A DNA stretch of 64,000 nucleotides from Pseudomonas sp. GD03919 (lineage in GTDB: Bacteria; Pseudomonadota; Gammaproteobacteria; Pseudomonadales; Pseudomonadaceae). Below the pieces are notes generated by a model, which saw only the letters and a program-made list of their open reading frames with translations, did no database searches and was not told where the DNA came from. The stretch lies in contig NZ_CP104582.1 of assembly GCF_029814935.1 (NCBI RefSeq), forward strand, positions 1,674,001-1,738,000, written 5' to 3'. Of this stretch, positions 39,034 to 47,303 are shown in pieces (within the stretch, counting starts at the first letter, position 1; each line of letters opens with the position of its first letter). Made by a program: the position numbers and the translations under genes.

Positions 39034-39681
39034 ATGCAATACGACGGGTTGGCCTGGGCCGTGGCGCTGTTGGCCGTGTTGGTGCTGCTGGTGGCATTGC
39101 GCATTTTGCTCAATACGGGCTGGTTCCTCGGTTGGTTGCGCGGCACCTGTGGTCTGGCATTTCTTGCTTTGGCTGGCCTGGTTGGCCTGCTGGCTTACGA
39201 TCTGTATGCCTACGAGCCGCTGCAGGCGGGCAAGCCACTGGTCACGCTTAGTTTCAAGGCCGATGGCCCGCAGCGTTATCAGGTGACGCTGCTCGAAGGT
39301 AGTCGTGAGCGCACGGTCACGCTCGAGGGCGACATGTGGCAACTCGATGGCCGTCTGATTCGCTGGAAGGGGCTGGCCGAGCTGATCGGTCTTGAGCCGG
39401 GATACCGCCTGGAACGTCTGTCCGGACGTTTTCTCGCCATCGAACAGCAGGCATTGGCGCAACATGGCCGTGTGCAACTGGCTGAAAGCCCGTACGGCGT
39501 CGATCTATGGCGCTGGCTGCGGCTCAATCAGCGTGATCTGTTGCTGTTCGATCCACAGGCGCTGCGCGTCACCTATCTGCCGATCGCGGCCGATGCGGTG
39601 TACAGCGTCAGCCTGACGCCGACCGGCCTGCTGGCCGAGGCGATGAACCCGGCGGCGGAAGCGGCGTTGAAGGATTGGTAG
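39034..39681 (+). CDS. Conserved membrane protein of unknown function
   Basis: A 215-aa protein. Two hydrophobic helices near the N-terminus (about residues 8-28 and 40-58) are followed by a soluble beta-rich domain of about 150 residues with DGPQRYQVTLLEGSRERT and YGVDLWRWLRLNQRDLLLF. It carries a conserved-looking Asp/Trp pattern but no catalytic motif I know. Annotation as a 'multidrug transporter' would not be justified by its length. It starts about 100 bp from the divergent TSUP gene. Confidence 0.72.
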   Translation: MQYDGLAWAVALLAVLVLLVALRILLNTGWFLGWLRGTCGLAFLALAGLVGLLAYDLYAYEPLQAGKPLVTLSFKADGPQRYQVTLLEGSRERTVTLEGDMWQLDGRLIRWKGLAELIGLEPGYRLERLSGRFLAIEQQALAQHGRVQLAESPYGVDLWRWLRLNQRDLLLFDPQALRVTYLPIAADAVYSVSLTPTGLLAEAMNPAAEAALKDW

Positions 39682-39700
39682 CGGCCAGCAGGCAGGTAGA

Positions 39701-39758
39701 TGTAGGGTGGGCTTTAGCCCACACCGAGAGTGATTGGTGGGCTGAAGCCCACCCTACA
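39701..39758. repeat. Palindromic repeat (TGTAGGGTGGGCTTTAGCCC-type)
   Basis: TGTAGGGTGGGCTTTAGCCCA is mirrored by TGGGCTGAAGCCCACCCTACA across 16 nt. A second half-copy, CGTAGGGTGGGCTTCAGCCCA, lies at 39842-39862. These are dispersed Pseudomonas intergenic repeats. The rest of the gap 39682-39969 holds only these repeats and the terminator at 39922. Confidence 0.75.
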
Positions 39759-39921
39759 AAAATTGATGAACCTCTCCCGCTTGATGGGGAGGGTGCGTGA
39801 AAGGCGGGAGAGGGGAGCGAAGTTGGCGTTCGCGTTGGTGACGTAGGGTGGGCTTCAGCCCACCGTGACCTTCGTTGGTGAGCTCGACCCTGCAATTGCG
39901 CTGCGCTCGGCCTATCTTGCT

Positions 39922-39955
39922 TACGACAAAGGCACCCTTGGGTGCCTTTGTCGTA
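39922..39955. terminator. Strong bidirectional terminator hairpin
   Basis: TACGACAAAGGCACCC and its perfect complement GGGTGCCTTTGTCGTA form a 16-bp stem with a 2-nt apex. It lies 14 bp after the SDR stop and separates convergent genes. Confidence 0.85.
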
Positions 39956-39969
39956 CATGGAGTCTGGCC

Positions 39970-40737
39970 TCAGGCGAGGAAGCCGCCGTCGACATTCAGC
40001 GCCACGCCGGTGGTGTAGCTGGATGCTTCACTGGCCAGGTACAGCACTGCGCCGGCCATCTCGCTCGGGTCGGCCACGCGTTTGAGCGGGATGCGCTGCA
40101 GGGCATGCTTGAGGATGGCGTCGTTCTTGGTCAGTGCCGAGGCGAACTTGGTGTCTGTCAGGCCCGGCAGCAGGGCGTTGCAGCGGATGCCGAACTGCGC
40201 GCATTCCTTGGCGAATACCATGGTCATGCTGATCACGGCGGCCTTGGTCACCGAGTAGATACCCTGGAACTCGCCCGGGGTGACGCCATTGATCGAGGCG
40301 ACGTTGATGATCGAGCCGCCGCCGTTTTCCTTCATCAGCTTGCCGCCTTCGATGGACATGAAGTAGTAGCCGCGAATGTTCACATCGACGGTCTTCTGGA
40401 AGGCGGAGAGGTCGGTGTCCAGCACGTTGCAGAACTGCGGGTTGGTGGCGGCGTTGTTGACCAGGATGTCGAGGCGGCCGAACTGCTCGCGGATCTGCGC
40501 GAAGACGTTGGTGATCTGCTCCATCTCGCCGATGTGGCAGGCGATGGCGGTGGCCTTGCCGCCGTCTGCAATGATGGCGTCAGCCACGGCCTGGCAGCCG
40601 TCGATCTTGCGGCTGGAAACGATCACATGCGCGCCTTGCTGGGCCAGCAGCTTGGCGATGGCCTCGCCGATGCCGCGGCTGGCGCCGGAGACGAAGGCGA
40701 TCTTGCCGTCGAGGTCGAACAGTTGGGTTTTGGACAT
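39970..40737 (-). CDS. SDR-family oxidoreductase
   Basis: A 255-aa classical short-chain dehydrogenase. The cofactor loop is VSGASRGIGEAIA, then LVNNAATNP. The catalytic Ser is in IINVASINGV and the Tyr-Lys pair in YSVTKAAV. The C-terminal segment is YTTGVALNVDGGFLA. It lies 16 bp after the phosphotransferase-like gene on the same strand, so the two form an operon. The combination with an acyl-CoA-associated kinase-like protein suggests CoA-thioester or lipid metabolism (inference). Confidence 0.9.
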   Translation of the reverse strand: MSKTQLFDLDGKIAFVSGASRGIGEAIAKLLAQQGAHVIVSSRKIDGCQAVADAIIADGGKATAIACHIGEMEQITNVFAQIREQFGRLDILVNNAATNPQFCNVLDTDLSAFQKTVDVNIRGYYFMSIEGGKLMKENGGGSIINVASINGVTPGEFQGIYSVTKAAVISMTMVFAKECAQFGIRCNALLPGLTDTKFASALTKNDAILKHALQRIPLKRVADPSEMAGAVLYLASEASSYTTGVALNVDGGFLA

Positions 40738-40753
40738 TGTGATTACCCCAGGG

Positions 40754-41821
40754 TTAGAGAGTGGATTTGCCGATGACCTGCAGGCACATCTGCTCCAGCA
40801 GCTTGTTCATGTGAATGAACTGGGCGAAGCGCTTGTCCTGGGTCTGGCCGTGATAGAAGCGGTAGTAGATCTGCTGCACGATACCGGCCAGGCGGAACAG
40901 GCCGTAGGTGTAGTAGAAGTCGAAACTATCGATCGCGATGCCGGCTTTTTCGGCGTAATAGTCGACGAACTGCTGGCGCGTGAGCATCCCCGGCGCGTTG
41001 CTCGGCTGGCGGCGCATCAGTTGCACCGGAGCCGGATCGCCGGCTTCGATCCAGTAGGCCAGGGTGTTGCCCAGATCCATCAGCGGATCACCGATGGTGG
41101 TCATCTCCCAATCGAGCACGCCGATGATCTGCATCGGGTTGTTCGGGTCGAGGATCACGTTGTCGAAGCGGTAGTCGTTATGCACGATGCCCGGCTTGTG
41201 GTGATCGGCCGGCATCTTGTCATTGAGCCAGGCCTTGACCGGTTCCCAGGTCGGCGCGTCCGGGGTCAGGGCCTTCTCGTAGCGGTCGCTCCAGCCCCTG
41301 ATCTGGCGCTCGACATAACCCTCCGGCTTGCCCAGGTCGCCCAGGCCGCAGGCGTTGTAATCGACGTTGTGCAGCTCCACCAGCTTGTCGATGAAGCTCT
41401 TGCACAGCGCTGTGGTCTGCTCGGCGCTGAAATTCAGCTCGGCCGGCATTTCCGAGCGCAGGATGATGCCCTTGACCCGCTCCATCACATAGAACTCGGC
41501 GCCGATCACCGACTCGTCGGTGCAATGCACGTAGGCTTTGGGGCAGTAGGGGAAACCGGCATTGAGCTGGTTGAGAATGCGGTATTCGCGGCCCATGTCA
41601 TGCGCTGACTTGGCCTTGTGGCCGAACGGCGGACGGCGCAGGACGAACTCCTGCTGCGGGTATTCGATCAGGTAGGTCAGGTTGGATGCACCACCGGGAA
41701 ACTGGCTGATCTTCGCTTCACCGCTCAGGCCTGGGATATGGGCCTTGAGGTAGGCATCGATGACGGCAGCGTCGAGCTCTTCGCCCGCGCGGATACGGGT
41801 GGATTGGTCAGTGAGCGCCAT
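40754..41821 (-). CDS. APH-fold phosphotransferase family protein (ACAD10/11 kinase-like)
   Basis: A 355-aa soluble kinase-fold protein. The nucleotide loop is FPGGASNLTYLIEY, the catalytic loop IVHNDYRFDNVILD and the metal site GVLDWEMTTIGDPLMDLG. These match the aminoglycoside-phosphotransferase-like branch found with acyl-CoA dehydrogenases, where 4-hydroxyacyl-CoAs are phosphorylated. An antibiotic-resistance role is unlikely. It is the first gene of a two-gene operon with the SDR. Confidence 0.88.
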   Translation of the reverse strand: MALTDQSTRIRAGEELDAAVIDAYLKAHIPGLSGEAKISQFPGGASNLTYLIEYPQQEFVLRRPPFGHKAKSAHDMGREYRILNQLNAGFPYCPKAYVHCTDESVIGAEFYVMERVKGIILRSEMPAELNFSAEQTTALCKSFIDKLVELHNVDYNACGLGDLGKPEGYVERQIRGWSDRYEKALTPDAPTWEPVKAWLNDKMPADHHKPGIVHNDYRFDNVILDPNNPMQIIGVLDWEMTTIGDPLMDLGNTLAYWIEAGDPAPVQLMRRQPSNAPGMLTRQQFVDYYAEKAGIAIDSFDFYYTYGLFRLAGIVQQIYYRFYHGQTQDKRFAQFIHMNKLLEQMCLQVIGKSTL

Positions 41822-41986
41822 ATTTATCCCTTCTACTTATGATGGGTGCCCTAGATAATTGGCTAATCTAATGCTGCACCTGGGCTGTCACAAGCAATAC
41901 GCGCCGTTATAGGCAGGCGTGTTGCCCCTCGATCAAACTGCCTGATCAGTCATCTTCGACTGCGCCGTTCTGCGTTTTGCAGGTAC

Positions 41987-42018
41987 AAAAAAACCGGAGT
42001 GCGAGGACTCCGGTTTTC
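41987..42018. terminator. Rho-independent terminator for the SCP2 gene
   Basis: AAAACCGGAGT and ACTCCGGTTTT form an 11-bp stem with a 6-nt loop. On the minus strand the stem is followed by seven Ts. It lies 24 bp after the minus-strand SCP2 stop. Confidence 0.88.
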
Positions 42019-42041
42019 GTATCTTGCGCGCAGCTCGCCGA

Positions 42042-42353
42042 TTAGACCGGGAACAGTTCGCCCAGCTTCATCGCCAGCATCATGTCGCCTTCGGCGCGCA
42101 GCTTGCCGGCCATGAAGGCCTGCATGCCGTCGGTTTCGCCGCTGACGATGCCTTTGAGGGTTTCGCTGTCCATGATCAGGGTCACGTTGGCGTTCGGGTT
42201 GTCGCCTTGCTCGAGGGCGCAGGTGCCGTCCTTGACGATCAGCGCGTAGTTCTCGCCATCTTCGATGTTGAATTGGAATACCAGATCCAGGCCTGCAGCG
42301 GCGCTGGCGTTGAACTTGGACTGCATGGTTTGGGCGATGTCAGCAACACTCAT
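42042..42353 (-). CDS. SCP2 sterol-binding domain protein
   Basis: A 103-aa single-domain protein. MSVADIAQTMQSKFNASAAA, LIVKDGTCALEQGDNPNANV and the C-terminal MAGKLRAEGDMMLAMKLGEL give the SCP2 fold with its hydrophobic lipid or acyl-CoA binding tunnel. It probably carries lipid or CoA esters for the nearby metabolic genes (inference). It lies about 60 bp after the histidine phosphatase gene. Confidence 0.9.
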   Translation of the reverse strand: MSVADIAQTMQSKFNASAAAGLDLVFQFNIEDGENYALIVKDGTCALEQGDNPNANVTLIMDSETLKGIVSGETDGMQAFMAGKLRAEGDMMLAMKLGELFPV

Positions 42354-42410
42354 GGTCTTATCCTTCTATCGGTTTTTTCGCGCAGCCTCACGGCCGCAGT
42401 GGGCTGGAGC

Positions 42411-43109
42411 TCATCGGTAGGTGATGAGCTCCGGCGCCTTCAGCAGCTGTAAATGCACATGGCTGTTGAAGGAAGCCAGACTCACCTCGCGGCCACGAAA
42501 TTTCAGCTGGCTGAGCGAGGTATTGACGATTTGCCAATTCAGTTCGAAGGCCTTTGTCGAAGGCACGCCGGTGATCAGGCGGAGCAAGGCGGTGATGGTG
42601 CCGCCGGAGGTGAACACGGCAATGTTCTGTTTGCTGCCGGCCTGTTCGAGAATGCGCTGCAAACCGCCTTCGACCTGCTCGACATAAGCCTGCCAACTCT
42701 GCAGGCCGGGTTTGTCATGCTCAGCGGAAATCCAGCGCTGGATCAGTTTGGCGAACAGGCGCTGGAACTCGGCGCGGTTCTGCGCGCCATTGCGCAGGAT
42801 GTGTAGCGCTTCGGGCTCTTCCGGCAGCAGATCCGGCAACAGGGTGCGAATCACCGCGTCGGCATCGAATTCGTTGAAGGCGTCGTCAATATCCAGCGTT
42901 GGCGCCTGGCTCATGCGCTGCAGGGCGGCGTTGGCGGTATGCTGCTGGCGGCGCAGGCTGCCACTGACGCAACGATCGAAGGCGATACCGAGCTGTTCGA
43001 GATGTTCGCCCAACACTTCGGCCTGGCGTACGCCGACGGGAGACAGGACATCGTAGTCGTCTGCACCGAATGAGGCCTGGCCATGTCGAATCAGAAAGAT
43101 GCTGCCCAC
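42411..43109 (-). CDS. Histidine phosphatase family protein
   Basis: A 232-aa phosphoglycerate-mutase-like phosphatase. The catalytic motif is IFLIRHGQASFGADDYD at the N-terminus. The second His is in IAVFTSGGTITALLRL, a divergent context in which Thr/Ser replaces the usual second His, so activity should be tested. The substrate is unknown. It probably forms a transcript with the SCP2 gene. Confidence 0.85.
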   Translation of the reverse strand: MGSIFLIRHGQASFGADDYDVLSPVGVRQAEVLGEHLEQLGIAFDRCVSGSLRRQQHTANAALQRMSQAPTLDIDDAFNEFDADAVIRTLLPDLLPEEPEALHILRNGAQNRAEFQRLFAKLIQRWISAEHDKPGLQSWQAYVEQVEGGLQRILEQAGSKQNIAVFTSGGTITALLRLITGVPSTKAFELNWQIVNTSLSQLKFRGREVSLASFNSHVHLQLLKAPELITYR

Positions 43110-43306
43110 GTCCGTATCGATCCCGGTACGTTGAATGTTCCGCGAGGGTATGGGGAAGCTCGGGGGCTGTCAACGAAAAAACATACGCTTGTTTGAATTG
43201 TCTGTATGGCAATTTTACAGCACTGGCGTGCTTGGCCGGTGAGGCGCTGCGCCGTATGCTTGAGCCTTTGGCGCCTGGGCGCCGGTGCATTGTCCGAGGG
43301 GGATCC

Positions 43307-44326
43307 GTGGAGTTTCTTAGCGAGTACGCCAGCTTTCTGGCGAAAACCCTGACCCTAGTGGTCTCCATCGTCGTGGTACTGGTGACCATCGCTGCCACAC
43401 GCGGCAAGGGGCGGCGCGCCGGGGGGCAACTGCAGGTGCAGAAGCTCAATGATTTCTACAAGGATCTGCGCGAGCGTCTGGAGCAGAGCGTGCTGTCCAA
43501 GGACCAGCTCAAAGCTTCGCGCAAGGCCGAGGCCAAGGCCGCCAAGCAGGAGAAGAAAACACCGTCGAGCAAACCGCGCGTGTTCGTGCTGGATTTCGAT
43601 GGTGACATCAAGGCCTCTGCGACCGACAACCTGCGCCATGAAGTGACCGCGCTGCTGTCCATGGCCAAGCCGGAAGATGAGGTGGTGCTGCGCCTGGAAA
43701 GTGGTGGCGGCATGGTGCACAGCTATGGTCTGGCATCCTCGCAGCTGGTGCGCATCCGCGATGCCGGCATTCCGCTGACCGTGTGCGTGGACAAGGTGGC
43801 CGCCAGCGGCGGTTACATGATGGCCTGCATCGGCCAGAAGATTCTCAGCGCGCCGTTCGCCATTCTCGGCTCAATTGGCGTAGTGGCGCAGCTGCCGAAC
43901 GTGCATCGCCTGCTGAAGAAGCACGAAATCGATTTCGAGGTGCTGACGGCCGGCGAATACAAGCGCACGCTGACCGTATTCGGTGAGAATACCGAAAAGG
44001 GCCGAGAGAAATTCCAGGAAGACCTGGAGACCACCCACGAACTGTTCAAGGGCTTCGTTGCCCGTTACCGCCCTCAGTTGGACATCGATGCCATCGCCAC
44101 CGGTGAGGTCTGGCTGGGCATGGCGGCGCAAGAGCGCCTGCTGGTTGACGAACTGAAGACCAGCGACCAGTACCTGGCCGAGCGCGCCGTCGAGGCTGAG
44201 CTGTTCCATCTGCATTTCGCTCATAAAAAGAGTTTGCAGGAGCGTGTCGGGCTGGCGGCCAGTATGGCGGCAGATCGCTTCGTTCTGACCTGGTTGAGCA
44301 GGCTCAATCAGCAACGTTTCTGGTAA
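43307..44326 (+). CDS. sohB: Protease SohB (S49 family)
   Basis: A 339-aa inner-membrane serine protease. One membrane helix near residues 8-30 is followed by a charged Lys/Ala/Glu linker (about 55-95) and the S49 domain. The catalytic Ser is in DKVAASGGYMMACIG and the general-base Lys in GEYKRTLTVFGENT. The GTG at 43307 is chosen because GAGGGGG lies upstream and homology begins with VEFLSEYASFLAKTLTL; the frame is open to 43070 without support. It degrades peptides, similar to SppA. Confidence 0.92.
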   Translation: MEFLSEYASFLAKTLTLVVSIVVVLVTIAATRGKGRRAGGQLQVQKLNDFYKDLRERLEQSVLSKDQLKASRKAEAKAAKQEKKTPSSKPRVFVLDFDGDIKASATDNLRHEVTALLSMAKPEDEVVLRLESGGGMVHSYGLASSQLVRIRDAGIPLTVCVDKVAASGGYMMACIGQKILSAPFAILGSIGVVAQLPNVHRLLKKHEIDFEVLTAGEYKRTLTVFGENTEKGREKFQEDLETTHELFKGFVARYRPQLDIDAIATGEVWLGMAAQERLLVDELKTSDQYLAERAVEAELFHLHFAHKKSLQERVGLAASMAADRFVLTWLSRLNQQRFW

Positions 44327-44359
44327 GAGCACGCCACCGAACAACGACAAGAGGAGAAG

Positions 44360-45352
44360 GTGATGACTGAATTCAAGGCTTTGCTGGTCAGCGAGGGGGC
44401 CGATGGCAGTTTTCGGCGCCAGGTAGTAGCCCGGCAGATCGAGGATCTGCCCGCAGGCGATCTGCTGATCCGCGTGCGCTATTCCTCGCTCAACTACAAG
44501 GATGCGCTGTCGGCCAGCGGCAATCGCGGGGTCACCAAGCAGTATCCTCATACGCCGGGCATCGACGCCGCTGGCGTGGTGGAGGCGTCCGCCGTAGCCG
44601 AGTTCGCCGTGGGTGACGAGGTGATCGTCACTGGCTACGACCTGGGCATGAACACTGCCGGTGGTTTCGGCCAGTACATCCGCGTACCGGCGGCCTGGGC
44701 GATCAAGCGCCCACAAGGCTTGCCGCTGCGCGAGGCGATGATTCTCGGCACCGCCGGCCTGACGGCCGCGCTATGCGTGGACAAGCTGGAACAGGCCGGC
44801 GTTACGCCGGAGTCCGGCACCATGCTGGTCACCGGTGCCACGGGCGGCGTTGGCAGCATCGCCGTGGTGCTGCTCAAGCAGCTCGGTTATCGCGTAGCCG
44901 CCGCCACTGGCAAGGCCGAACAGGCCGATTTTCTGCGTGGCCTGGGGGCTGACGAAATCGTCGGTCGCGAGGAGCTGCAGCAGGGCAGCGAACGCCCGAT
45001 GCTCAAGGAACGCTGGGCGGGAGCGGTAGACACAGTGGGTGGCGACATCCTGTTTAATGTGGTCAAGTCGCTGCGCCACAGCGGCAGCGTGGCCTGTTGC
45101 GGGCTGACTGCTGGCGTCGGCTTCCAGGGCAGCGTACTGCCGTTCATCCTGCGCGGGGTCAACCTGCTGGGCGTGGATTCGGTGGAGCTGCCGCTGGTGG
45201 TCAAGGCGTCGATGTGGGACAAGCTGTCGTTGCAGTGGAAGCTCGATCTCTCGGCGCTGTGCCAGGAAATTGGCCTGGCGGAGTTGCCGGCGGCTATCGA
45301 GCGGATATTGGCCGGTGGCATGGTCGGCCGCATCCTGGTGCGGCTGGACTGA
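44360..45352 (+). CDS. acuI: MDR-type NADPH oxidoreductase (AcuI/YhdH)
   Basis: A 330-aa medium-chain reductase of the YhdH/AcuI family, which reduces acrylyl-CoA. It has SSLNYKDALSASGNRGV, the cofactor loop VTGATGGVGSIAVVLLKQLG, and HTPGIDAAGVV. No structural-zinc Cys cluster is present, as expected for this branch. A GAGGAGAAGG ribosome site precedes the ATG. It follows sohB by 33 bp and may share its transcript. Confidence 0.9.
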   Translation: MMTEFKALLVSEGADGSFRRQVVARQIEDLPAGDLLIRVRYSSLNYKDALSASGNRGVTKQYPHTPGIDAAGVVEASAVAEFAVGDEVIVTGYDLGMNTAGGFGQYIRVPAAWAIKRPQGLPLREAMILGTAGLTAALCVDKLEQAGVTPESGTMLVTGATGGVGSIAVVLLKQLGYRVAAATGKAEQADFLRGLGADEIVGREELQQGSERPMLKERWAGAVDTVGGDILFNVVKSLRHSGSVACCGLTAGVGFQGSVLPFILRGVNLLGVDSVELPLVVKASMWDKLSLQWKLDLSALCQEIGLAELPAAIERILAGGMVGRILVRLD

Positions 45353-45406
45353 ATGAGCGAGGCCCGTCGATGGCGGGCCTCATTGTTTCTGGCGCGTGAC
45401 TGTCGT

Positions 45407-46174
45407 CTAGTCGAAGCGATAGATGTCCATGCCCAGGGCGCCGTAGGTAAAGCCCGCGTGGATCACGGAAAATGCCCCACCGGCGCCACGGGCGAAGAAC
45501 AGCGGCAGCAGATGTTCTTCGCTGGGATGATTACGCATGGCATGCGGTGCCAGGTGACGGTAGTGGTGCAAGGCCGCTTCGTCGTCTGCTGCGAGCTTTT
45601 CCACCATCCAGTCGCGAAATTCCTTGGCCCAAGGCGTGATGACCTCCGGGCCGGCACGCCAGTTCAGCTCGCCCAGGTTGTGGGTGATGCTGCCCGAGCC
45701 AATCAGCAGAATGTCTTGTGCGCGCAGGCTGGCCAGCGCACGGCCTATACGGGTCTGCAGCTCGGGGCCGAGGTGGCTGGGCAGTGATAGCTGTAGCATG
45801 GGAATATCGGCGTTTGGGTACATCAGCGACAGCGGCACCCAGGCACCATGATCAAAGGGGCGCTGCGCATCGAGGTGCGCAGGCAGACCCACGTCGTTCA
45901 GTTGCTGGGCGATCTCCTCGGCCAGCTTCGGTGCGCCGGGGGCCGGATACTGCACGGCATACAGCTCGGCTGGAAAGCCGCCGAAGTCGTGCCAGGTCTG
46001 CGGGTGCTCGCCCGCCGTCAGCAACAGGCGCTGGCTTTCCCAATGCGCCGATACCACCACTATGGCGCTGGGTCTGGGGATGTCGGCAGCCTGTTTGCTA
46101 AGCGCCGGGCCACTGGCGCCGGGCTCCAGAGCCAGCATGGGGGAACCGTGGGAAATGAACAGCGAGGGCAGCAT
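45407..46174 (-). CDS. 4,5-DOPA dioxygenase extradiol-type protein (LigB fold)
   Basis: A 255-aa class III extradiol dioxygenase. Metal-binding His residues are visible in FISHGSPMLALEPG, PFDHGAWVPLSLMYP and the late HAMRNHPSEEHLLPLFFA. SGSITHNLGELNWRA completes the site. YgiD-type enzymes open DOPA or related catechol rings; the in vivo substrate here is unknown. It is the last core-genome gene before the decayed mobile DNA. Confidence 0.9.
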   Translation of the reverse strand: MLPSLFISHGSPMLALEPGASGPALSKQAADIPRPSAIVVVSAHWESQRLLLTAGEHPQTWHDFGGFPAELYAVQYPAPGAPKLAEEIAQQLNDVGLPAHLDAQRPFDHGAWVPLSLMYPNADIPMLQLSLPSHLGPELQTRIGRALASLRAQDILLIGSGSITHNLGELNWRAGPEVITPWAKEFRDWMVEKLAADDEAALHHYRHLAPHAMRNHPSEEHLLPLFFARGAGGAFSVIHAGFTYGALGMDIYRFD

Positions 46175-46284
46175 AACGACCTCCAGAGACGTGCCTGCAT
46201 TCTCTCTGAGGTTTTAATCTATTAGTAATGATGTTTTCCGCGATATCAATCGACTGGTTAGATGTTTAGCGCAGGTTGTTGCGG

Positions 46285-46356
46285 ATTCCACGCCATCCGG
46301 CCACCCAGTCCGCTCTCATCTGGCTAGGCATTCCACGGCCATCCGGCCGGGCAGTC
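46285..46356. repeat. IS21-family terminal repeats
   Basis: ATTCCACGCCATCCGGCCACCCAGTC at 46285-46310 (first copy, two stretches) and TTCCACGGCCATCCGGCCGGGCAGTC-like sequence at 46331-46356 form a direct repeat. Multiple short repeats of this kind mark IS21 ends. They sit just outside the istB remnant and fix the edge of the lost insertion sequence. Confidence 0.65.
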
Positions 46357-46382
46357 GTCGCGCAGCGACGCAGGGGGCATTG

Positions 46383-46625
46383 TTAGTCTGAGGTGCCCGG
46401 TGTCGTCAATTTTTTCACCCGCTTGCGCATCGACTCACCCTTGCGGTTGATCCGATAAGCGTTGTGCACCAAGCGGTCGAGGATGGCGTCGGCCAGAGTC
46501 GGATCACCGATCAGTTCGTGCCAGTTGTCCACTGGCATTTGGCAGGTCACGATGGTCGAGCGCTGCTCGCTGGGCACTGCCGGCGGCGGTGGGAACAGCT
46601 GCAGTTCCAGCTCGGAATTGGACAA
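46383..46625 (-). pseudogene. IstB-like ATPase, C-terminal remnant (IS21 family)
   Basis: The frame ends with [20 protein letters not shown], then [17 protein letters not shown] and KGESMRKR. This is the conserved end of IS21 helper ATPase IstB. Only about 60 residues of roughly 250 remain. The first 20 residues ([16 protein letters not shown]) are unrelated to IstB, marking the truncation point near 46563. It is non-functional. Confidence 0.82.
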
Positions 46626-46639
46626 CGAGCAGGGCCAGG

Positions 46640-46860
46640 CTGGAGTGCTGGCGGCAAAGCGGTTGAGGTAATCGTCGGTGACTACTGGTCAGACAAGCGC
46701 TGCGAAGAGGTAGAACGCCTGGTGGTGAGCAAAGGCCAACTGGCGCTGGCGGACTGCATCACCAACCAGGGCATCAGCCAGAAAACCTTCGACGCGCTGA
46801 CCAGTCATGGCCACAACGTCGGCAACCCCTCTACATGCGCAAGCCGGGCCGTTGTCCTGA
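46640..46860 (+). pseudogene. Unrecognised decayed coding fragment
   Basis: The plus frame reads [20 protein letters not shown] and KGQLALADCITNQGISQKTF, then loses sense after SHGHNVGN. Codon use is like a real high-GC gene. I cannot name the family. Since it sits between an IS21 end and a Mu-like portal fragment, it is probably another phage-derived piece. Confidence 0.4.
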
Positions 46861-46883
46861 TCAACCTGGGGCGAGTTGTCGAG

Positions 46884-47303
46884 GCTGCAACTAGCGGACG
46901 TAGTGCGCGAACTGGTCGAGGCGCCCGAGTTCAGCGATATGCTCGATGACCTGCTCGATGCCATCGGCAAGGGCCTGAACCTATCTGGCAACTGATCGGC
47001 GACCAGTTCTGGCCGACCCGCTACGAGCACCGCGACCCGCGCTGGTTCCAGTTCGACAAGGTCACCGGCCAGCGCCTAAAACTGTGCACCGATAACAGCG
47101 AAGGTCAGGAGATTCCGCCCGGCAAGCTGATCGTCCATAAGCCGCGCTTGAAATCGGGCCTGCCGATCCGTGGCGGCGTCGCGCGCCTGGTTGCCGTGTC
47201 GTTCATGTGCAAGGTGTTCGGCCTCAAGGACTGGATGCGCTTTGCCGAGCTGTTTGGCATGCCGCTGCGCATTAGCCGCTACGGCCCGGGCGCAACCGGA
47301 TGA
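46884..47303 (+). pseudogene. Mu-like prophage portal protein (gp29/DUF935), broken
   Basis: Two frames together give a portal segment. The first, LQLADVVRELVEAPEF and MLDDLLDAIGKGLNLSGN, ends in a TGA near 46995. The second continues with IWQLIGDQFWPTRYEHRDPR and WFQFDKVTGQRLKLC. It then reads IPPGKLIVHKPRLKSGLPI and ends FAELFGMPLRISRYGPGAT. This is the core of DUF935 portal proteins of Mu-like phages. A small deletion/frameshift near 46985 and the loss of both ends make it non-functional. Confidence 0.75.

Noticed and set aside
38152..39477. 441-codon frame as a single large TSUP protein
   Set aside because: The first 182 codons are antisense to the 39034-39681 gene and lack membrane character. 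The transporter starts at 38931.
40754..41821. Aminoglycoside resistance phosphotransferase
   Set aside because: The kinase fold is present, but the context (SDR, SCP2) and sequence fit the acyl-CoA-linked ACAD10/11-like branch.
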